The position numbers and the translations under genes were made by a program. From NCBI RefSeq assembly GCF_900188445.1, contig NZ_FZOR01000010.1:1-64000 (forward strand): a DNA stretch of 64,000 nucleotides, in the 5' to 3' direction. The DNA comes from Actinomadura meyerae. GTDB taxonomy: Bacteria > Actinomycetota > Actinomycetes > Streptosporangiales > Streptosporangiaceae. The notes beneath the pieces were generated by a model, which was not told the DNA's origin, did no database searches, and was given only the letters and a program-made list of their open reading frames with translations. Within the stretch, counting starts at the first letter, position 1, and each line of letters opens with the position of its first letter. This document shows positions 59,596 to 64,000 of the stretch, piece by piece.

Positions 59596-60696
59596 CTAGG
59601 GCGAGGGAGACAGGTGAGGGGCCAGGGTCAGGGCCAGGTGGAGGGTCAGGCGGTCCTGGCCGTCGGTGAGGCTCAGGGCCGTCAGCTCCTCTATGCGGCG
59701 CAGGCGGTGGTAGAGGGTCTGGCGGTGGATGTTCAGGGCCTTCGCCGTCTGCTGGACGTTGCCTGCAAGGTCCAGGTAGGTGCGGGCCGTTTCTGCCAAG
59801 TCCTTGTCCTGTAGCAGGCGGTTGGTGGCTGCTGTTTGGATCGCCTGGGTCAGGGCCTCGTCGCCCGCGGTGCGGAGTAGGCGCAGGACGCCCAGGGTCG
59901 TCCAGTCACGGGTCTCACCAGGGGTGGCGGCGCGCGCTGCCACGCGGGCGCGCAGCCAGCCCTCGTGGACGTCCTCCAGGGTCGCGCAGGGCGCGTAGAC
60001 GCCGGCCTGGACGGGGGCGTTGCGCTCCTCCAGGAGGCGGCGGGCCCGGTCGACGGTCGAGGGCGTGGGGGTCGATGCCGGGATCACGAGGACGTGGTCG
60101 CGCTGCCACACCGTCGTGAGGACGGAGTGGGGGAGTTGCCACGGGTTGAGCGGCTCCGGGCTCGGGGTCCGCAGCACCGCCACGGCGAACGGCGGCTCGG
60201 GGGAGGCGGCCTCGGTCAGGCCGTCCGCGGCCTGGGTGCGGGTGTCCGGGTGGGCGGAGAGGAGATCGGCGACCTTCCAGCCGAGGTCGTCGCGCTCGCG
60301 GGCCTGGCGGGCCATCAGGAGCGCGGCCCGTTCGCAGAGCGGCATGGCCTTGGCGGCCTGGGCGCTGGTGATGCGCTCCTGGTCGTCCAGGAGCCACAGG
60401 TAGCCGTAGGTCACGTTGTGCCAGCGGACGGGCAGGCAGAGCCGGGCGAGCTGGCCCAGGGACGCGTCCGCCGGGATCCGCACCGGGCCCGTCGCGCGGG
60501 CGATGCCGTGCCGCTCGAACCGGGCCCGGACGTCCTCGGACGAGCGGCGGCGCAGGATCGAGTCCAGGCGGACCGGGTCGATCGTGTCGCCGTGGGCGGC
60601 GTAGGCGACGAGGTGGAAGTCGCGGTCCTCCAGCGTGGCGGGCGCCTGGAGGAGGTCGGCCGCCTGTTCCGCGATCTCCTGGAGGTCCGGAGGCAT
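59596..60696 (-). CDS. PucR family regulator of proline catabolism (PutR/PruR-like)
   Basis: A 366-residue PucR/CdaR-type transcription regulator. N-terminal sensory part (about 1-120), a GGDEF-like CdaR middle domain, and a C-terminal HTH_30 segment NVQQTAKALNIHRQTLYHRL. Divergent from the proline dehydrogenase gene, as for the proline-responsive activator in other actinobacteria. ATG at 60696 with AAGGGAG upstream. A perfect inverted repeat at 60706-60723 overlaps its own leader. Confidence 0.88.
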   Translation of the reverse strand: MPPDLQEIAEQAADLLQAPATLEDRDFHLVAYAAHGDTIDPVRLDSILRRRSSEDVRARFERHGIARATGPVRIPADASLGQLARLCLPVRWHNVTYGYLWLLDDQERITSAQAAKAMPLCERAALLMARQARERDDLGWKVADLLSAHPDTRTQAADGLTEAASPEPPFAVAVLRTPSPEPLNPWQLPHSVLTTVWQRDHVLVIPASTPTPSTVDRARRLLEERNAPVQAGVYAPCATLEDVHEGWLRARVAARAATPGETRDWTTLGVLRLLRTAGDEALTQAIQTAATNRLLQDKDLAETARTYLDLAGNVQQTAKALNIHRQTLYHRLRRIEELTALSLTDGQDRLTLHLALTLAPHLSPSP

Positions 60697-60705
60697 CAGG
60701 CTCCC

Positions 60706-60723
60706 TTCATACGTTTGTATGAA
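60706..60723. promoter_or_regulatory. PucR-type operator between the regulator and proline genes
   Basis: Perfect inverted repeat TTCATAC-GTTT-GTATGAA, 7-bp arms and 4-bp spacer. It overlaps the Shine-Dalgarno region of the regulator gene and is 32 bp upstream of the proline promoter -35. Good candidate site for the PucR protein; inference. Confidence 0.5.
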
Positions 60724-60754
60724 GAGTAGCTCGCTCGAAAGTGACATTCGGCTA

Positions 60755-60783
60755 TTGGGGGACGGGAGCCGCGCTTCTACCGT
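60755..60783 (+). promoter_or_regulatory. Promoter of the proline catabolism operon
   Basis: -35-like TTGGGG (60755-60760), 17-bp spacer, and -10 TACCGT (60778-60783), 31 nt before the first start. Sigma-70 type. Confidence 0.5.
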
Positions 60784-60813
60784 TCGAGGTGTTCCTCGAC
60801 GTTGGAGGCTCCC

Positions 60814-61722
60814 ATGCTCAGCACTGCCCTCCTCGCCGCCGCGCGCAGCGAGCGGATGCGCGGTCTCGTCACGTCCATGCCCCTCACCAGGGGCGTCGTC
60901 GACCGGTTCGTCGCCGGGGACGGTCTCGACGACGCGGTCCGGGCGGTGCGGGAGCTGAATGCGGCCGGGCTTTCGGTGACCCTCGACCACCTCGGGGAGG
61001 ACACCCGGGAGCGCGCGCAGGCCGAGGCCGCGCGGGACGCCTACCTGCGGATGTTCTCCGTCTTCGAGGAGGGCGGGCTCGCCGCGGGCGCCGACGCCTC
61101 GGTGAAGCTGTCCGCGCTCGGGCAGGCGCTGCCGGGCGAGCTGGCGCTCGACAACGCGCGGGAGATCTGTGCCGCCGCCGGGCGGATCGGCATGACCGTC
61201 ACCCTCGACATGGAGGACCACACGACCGTCGACTCCACGCTGGAGGTCCTCGGCAAGCTCCGCGGCGACTTCCCCTGGGTCGGCGTCGCCGTCCAGGCCA
61301 TGCTGCGGCGCAGCGAAGGCGACCTGCGCGACCTGGTGGACGAGGGCTCCCGGGTCCGGTGGGTCAAGGGCGCCTACGCCGAGCCCGCCTCCGTGGCCTT
61401 CCAGGGGCGGCACGAGGTCGACCGCGCCTACGCGCGGGGCCTGCGGCTGCTCATGGACGGCGACGGCTACCCGATGGTCGCCAGCCACGACCCGCGGATG
61501 ATCGAGATCGCGCAGCTGCTCGCCGCGCGGCGGCAGCCCGGGTCGTACGAGTTCCAGATGCTCTACGGGATCCGGGCCGCCGAGCAGCGGCGGCTCGCCC
61601 AAGCCCACCGGATGCGCGTCTACGTCCCCTACGGCGCCGACTGGTACGGCTACTTCATGCGGCGCCTGGCCGAACGTCCGGCCAACCTCGTCTTCTTTCT
61701 CCGTTCGTTCATCTCCCGCTAA
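60814..61722 (+). CDS. pruB: Proline dehydrogenase
   Basis: A 302-residue FAD-dependent proline dehydrogenase that oxidises proline to pyrroline-5-carboxylate, feeding electrons to quinone. The fold is a TIM barrel with VKLSALGQAL, TLDMEDHTTVD, RWVKGAYAEP and the C-terminal FMRRLAERPANL (substrate-binding RRxxER). Membrane-peripheral. ATG at 60814 with GGAGG 7 nt upstream. The next step enzyme starts 12 nt after its stop. Confidence 0.92.
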   Translation: MLSTALLAAARSERMRGLVTSMPLTRGVVDRFVAGDGLDDAVRAVRELNAAGLSVTLDHLGEDTRERAQAEAARDAYLRMFSVFEEGGLAAGADASVKLSALGQALPGELALDNAREICAAAGRIGMTVTLDMEDHTTVDSTLEVLGKLRGDFPWVGVAVQAMLRRSEGDLRDLVDEGSRVRWVKGAYAEPASVAFQGRHEVDRAYARGLRLLMDGDGYPMVASHDPRMIEIAQLLAARRQPGSYEFQMLYGIRAAEQRRLAQAHRMRVYVPYGADWYGYFMRRLAERPANLVFFLRSFISR

Positions 61723-61734
61723 GGAGGCCCCCTG

Positions 61735-63366
61735 ATGGACGCCGTGACCAACGTGCCGGCACCGGCCAACGAGCCGGTCCGCGGGTATGCGCCGGGCAGC
61801 GCCGAACGGGCCCGGCTGGAGGCGCGCCTCGCCGAGCTCACCGCCGAGGCGCCGATCGACCTGCCGATGACGATCGGCGGCGAGCGGAGGCTCGGCGCCG
61901 GCCCCAAGGTCGCCGTGGTGCAGCCGCACCGGCACGCGTCCGTGCTCGGCACCTTCGGCACCGCCACGCAGGACGACGCGCGCGACGCCATCGACGCCGC
62001 GCTCAAGGCCGCGCCCGCCTGGCGGGACATGGCCTTCGACGACCGCGCCGCCATCTTCCTGCGCGCCGCCGACCTCCTCGCCGGGCCGTGGCGCGAGACG
62101 CTCCTCGCCGCGACCATGCTCGGCCAGTCCAAGACCGTCCAGCAGGCGGAGATCGACAGCCCGTGCGAGCTGGTCGACTTCTGGCGGTTCAACGTCCACT
62201 TCGCGCGGCGCATCCTCGCCGAGCAGCCGATCAGCGGCGACGGGGTGTGGAACCGGTCCGACCACCGGCCCCTGGAGGGGTTCGTCTACGCGATCACCCC
62301 GTTCAACTTCACCGCGATCGCCGCCAACCTGCCGACCGCGCCCGCGCTCATGGGCAACGTCGTCGTGTGGAAGCCGTCGCCGACGCAGACGTACTCGGCC
62401 GTCCTGCTCATGCGGCTGCTGGAGGAGGCAGGGCTGCCACCCGGCGTCATCAACCTCGTCACCGGAGACGGGCTCGCCGTGTCCGACGTCGCGCTCCAGC
62501 ACCCCGACCTGGCCGGAATCCACTTCACCGGATCGACCGCGACGTTCCGGCACCTGTGGAAGACCGTCGGGAACAACATCGAGAAGTTCCGCGGCTACCC
62601 GCGGATCGTCGGCGAGACCGGCGGCAAGGACTTCGTCGTCGCCCACCCGTCCGCCGACCCCGCGGTGCTCAAGACCGCGCTCATCCGGGGGGCCTTCGAA
62701 TACCAGGGGCAGAAGTGCTCCGCCGCGTCGCGGGCCTACATCCCGCGGTCCCTCTGGGACGGGGGATTCAAGGAAGAACTCGCCGCCGAAGTCGACTCCC
62801 TCACCATGGGCGACGTCACCGACCTGAGCAATTTCATGAGCGCCGTCATCGACGAACGGGCGTTCGCCAAGAACAAGGCGGCCATCGACCGCGCCCACGC
62901 CGACCCCGCCGTCCACGTCCTCGCGGGCGGCACCTACGACGACAGCGTCGGCTACTTCGTCCGCCCCACCGTCCTCGTCTCCGACGACCCCGGCAACGAC
63001 ATCTTCCGCACCGAGTACTTCGGCCCCATCCTCGGCGTCCACGTCTACGAGGACGACCAGTACGACGAGATGCTCGCCCAGATGGAATCCGTCGCCGACT
63101 ACGCGCTCACCGGCGCCGTCATCGCCAACGACCGCGCCGCCGCCGCCCACACCGCCGACGTACTGCGATACGCCGCCGGCAACTTCTACATCAACGACAA
63201 GCCCACCGGCGCCGTCGTCGGACAGCAGCCCTTCGGCGGCGCGCGCGCATCCGGCACCAACGACAAGGCCGGATCCATCTTCAACCTCCTCCGATGGACC
63301 TCACCGCGATCCATCAAGGAGACCTTCGTCCCGCCGACCGACCACCGCTACCCGCACATGGGCTGA
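61735..63366 (+). CDS. pruA: L-glutamate gamma-semialdehyde (P5C) dehydrogenase
   Basis: A 543-residue aldehyde dehydrogenase that oxidises glutamate semialdehyde to glutamate with NAD+. Motifs: TPFNFTAIAANLPTAPALMGN, FTGSTATF, VGETGGKDF (general-base Glu) and YQGQKCSAASR (catalytic Cys). The length is normal for bacterial PruA. ATG at 61735 with AAGGAGG upstream. Together with the proline dehydrogenase it converts proline to glutamate, under the PucR gene's control. Confidence 0.94.
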   Translation: MDAVTNVPAPANEPVRGYAPGSAERARLEARLAELTAEAPIDLPMTIGGERRLGAGPKVAVVQPHRHASVLGTFGTATQDDARDAIDAALKAAPAWRDMAFDDRAAIFLRAADLLAGPWRETLLAATMLGQSKTVQQAEIDSPCELVDFWRFNVHFARRILAEQPISGDGVWNRSDHRPLEGFVYAITPFNFTAIAANLPTAPALMGNVVVWKPSPTQTYSAVLLMRLLEEAGLPPGVINLVTGDGLAVSDVALQHPDLAGIHFTGSTATFRHLWKTVGNNIEKFRGYPRIVGETGGKDFVVAHPSADPAVLKTALIRGAFEYQGQKCSAASRAYIPRSLWDGGFKEELAAEVDSLTMGDVTDLSNFMSAVIDERAFAKNKAAIDRAHADPAVHVLAGGTYDDSVGYFVRPTVLVSDDPGNDIFRTEYFGPILGVHVYEDDQYDEMLAQMESVADYALTGAVIANDRAAAAHTADVLRYAAGNFYINDKPTGAVVGQQPFGGARASGTNDKAGSIFNLLRWTSPRSIKETFVPPTDHRYPHMG

Positions 63367-63414
63367 CCCCCTCCACGACAGCCGGACGACGCCCCGCCCA
63401 TCCCGTTTGCCTAA

Positions 63415-63446
63415 GCACTGCCCACCCCATACAGTTAACTCATCAC
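63415..63446 (+). promoter_or_regulatory. Promoter of tRNA-fMet copy 2
   Basis: TTGCCT and TACAGT spaced by 17 bp (about 63408-63436), just upstream of the tRNA. Better matched than the copy 1 promoter. Confidence 0.5.
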
Positions 63447-63520
63447 CGCGGGGTGGAGCAGTTCGGTAGCTCGCTGGGCTCATAACCCAGAGGTCGCAGG
63501 TTCAAATCCTGCCCCCGCTA
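63447..63520 (+). tRNA. tRNA-fMet (initiator), anticodon CAU, copy 2
   Basis: Identical to copy 1 over all 74 nt: CGCGGGGTGGAGCAG start, GGGCTCATAACCC anticodon arm, no encoded CCA. The two genes are 7089 bp apart in the same orientation, and about 220 bp of downstream sequence is also shared. It probably supplies extra initiator tRNA. Confidence 0.97.
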
Positions 63521-63528
63521 CTGGTCCT

Positions 63529-63573
63529 AGGGTCCCCTTGGTCGCCGCTTTGCGGCTTCCCCGAGGGGACCCT
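63529..63573 (+). terminator. Terminator after tRNA-fMet copy 2
   Basis: Stem AGGGTCC (63529-63535) with GGACCCT (63567-63573) enclosing a GCCGC/GCGGC stem, as after copy 1. The T-run is weaker here. Confidence 0.7.
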
Positions 63574-63582
63574 TCGCCATTT

Positions 63583-63687
63583 CCCGGGGGGGCGACCCCC
63601 CGGACCCCCCGTTCCGCCTCCTCCCCCGCCCGCCCGCCCCTGGGGCTTCGCCCCTAGACCCCCTTGGGGCTTTGCCCCTAGGCCCCC
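63583..63687. repeat. GC-palindrome cluster shared with 56493-56575
   Basis: CCGGGGGGG-CGA-CCCCCCGG hairpin and two adjacent copies of GGGGCTT(T/C)GCCCCTAG(A/G)CCCCC (63642 and 63666). The second copy contains the CTA at 63678-63680 that is the stop codon of the DUF5996 gene. Confidence 0.7.
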
Positions 63688-64000
63688 ATTTGGTCGTTTA
63701 GGCGGGTTGGGGTGTCTTCCAGGGTTTCTCTCGGCCAGTTCGCGTTTTCTGCTGCTGCCTCGTAGGTGGCCTGTAGGAAGGCTGCTGCTGTGGCGTCTGG
63801 GTCCTTGGACGTCGCTACCTCTTCGTAAGGGAGGACGTACTCGCCCAGTGCCTGGTCGTAGCGGGCGCCCGCGGGGACCGGGTGGTCGGCGAAGCCCTCC
63901 GGTTCCGGGTAGGCGTACGAGTAGAACGCGCCCTCCTCGCCTCCGCCCGGCCAGAAGCCCGCGCTGGAGAGTTCGCCGGAATAGCCCTCCGTCATCACCC
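63678..64000 (-). CDS. DUF5996 family protein (C-terminal part, runs off the window)
   Basis: Partial: the visible 106 or so codons are the C-terminus of a DUF5996 protein (AFYSYAYPEPEGFA, LGEYVLPYEEVATSKDPDA, FLQATYEAAAENANWPRETLE). The 5' part lies beyond the window, so ATGs inside are not the true start. Function unknown. The last codons and stop come from the tRNA-flanking palindromic repeat. Confidence 0.82.
   Translation of the reverse strand, partial: VMTEGYSGELSSAGFWPGGGEEGAFYSYAYPEPEGFADHPVPAGARYDQALGEYVLPYEEVATSKDPDATAAAFLQATYEAAAENANWPRETLEDTPTRLNDQMGA

Noticed and set aside
59596-63150. A 1184-codon minus-strand frame covering the proline genes
   Set aside because: Only its last 366 codons (PucR regulator, starting at 60696) are real; the rest is antisense to proline dehydrogenase and P5C dehydrogenase.
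56358-63520. Integrated mobile element between the tRNA copies
   Set aside because: No integrase, excisionase, relaxase or phage gene lies between; the genes are metabolic and regulatory. The repeats are reported instead as a finding.

Overview
The window is chromosomal DNA from a high-GC actinomycete. Supporting signs are the strong G/C third-position bias, GTG and TTG starts, a WhiB7 regulator, mycoredoxin and mycothiol-type proteins, MoeZ, AdnAB and mycosin-like proteases. The protein set looks most like the Thermomonosporaceae/Streptosporangiales (Actinomadura-like), but this is a judgement from gene content, not a database result. No prophage, insertion sequence, CRISPR array or rRNA is visible.

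Layout. 0.1-6.3 kb: DUF3107, an apparently autoregulated TetR gene, a small repeat protein, a flavoprotein disulfide reductase-like enzyme, then the NHEJ genes (separate LigD polymerase and ligase genes, with Ku divergent). 6.4-11.7 kb: two near-duplicate MMPL/RND exporters and a divergent TetR regulator. 11.8-18.1 kb: moeZ, a CsbD-like protein, two tandem copies of a membrane-protein plus mycosin-like-protease module, and an alkyltransferase-like protein. 18.2-26.1 kb: the AdnAB helicase-nuclease, a methyltransferase, and a small orphan gene behind a likely LexA (SOS) box. 26.2-35.6 kb: an acyl-CoA synthetase, a mycothiol-type enzyme and an iron-box-controlled NIS siderophore operon whose gene content matches vibrioferrin pvsA, pvsB, pvsD and pvsE. 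35.7-43.3 kb: M20 peptidase, nudC, mrx1, uvrD2, tesB, then whiB7 with a long translated leader and attenuator. 43.3-56.3 kb: ABC1 kinase, enoyl-CoA hydratase, metallopeptidases, NUDIX and HD hydrolases, an SDR protein, the UPF0182 membrane protein, moaE and a PDZ/Lon-like protease. 56.4-64 kb: two identical initiator tRNA genes bracket a GlxA-type regulator, a cupin, an acyl-CoA synthetase and a PucR-regulated proline catabolism operon. A DUF5996 gene runs off the end.

Much of 0-56 kb has the same genes as the M. tuberculosis Rv3193c-Rv3208A neighbourhood (UPF0182, PDZ protease, ABC1, whiB7, uvrD2, mrx1, nudC, adnAB, alkyltransferase-like, moeZ, TetR, DUF3107). The MMPL pair, the mycosin modules and the siderophore operon look like insertions into that conserved backbone.

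The most interesting signals are: (1) the PvsABDE-like siderophore operon; (2) the duplicated pair of a four-cysteine membrane protein and an orphan mycosin; (3) the approximately 117-codon translated leader before the whiB7 attenuator; and (4) an unexpected recurring pattern in which about ten genes have their stop codon re-copied downstream by short tandem repeats of 11-23 bp.
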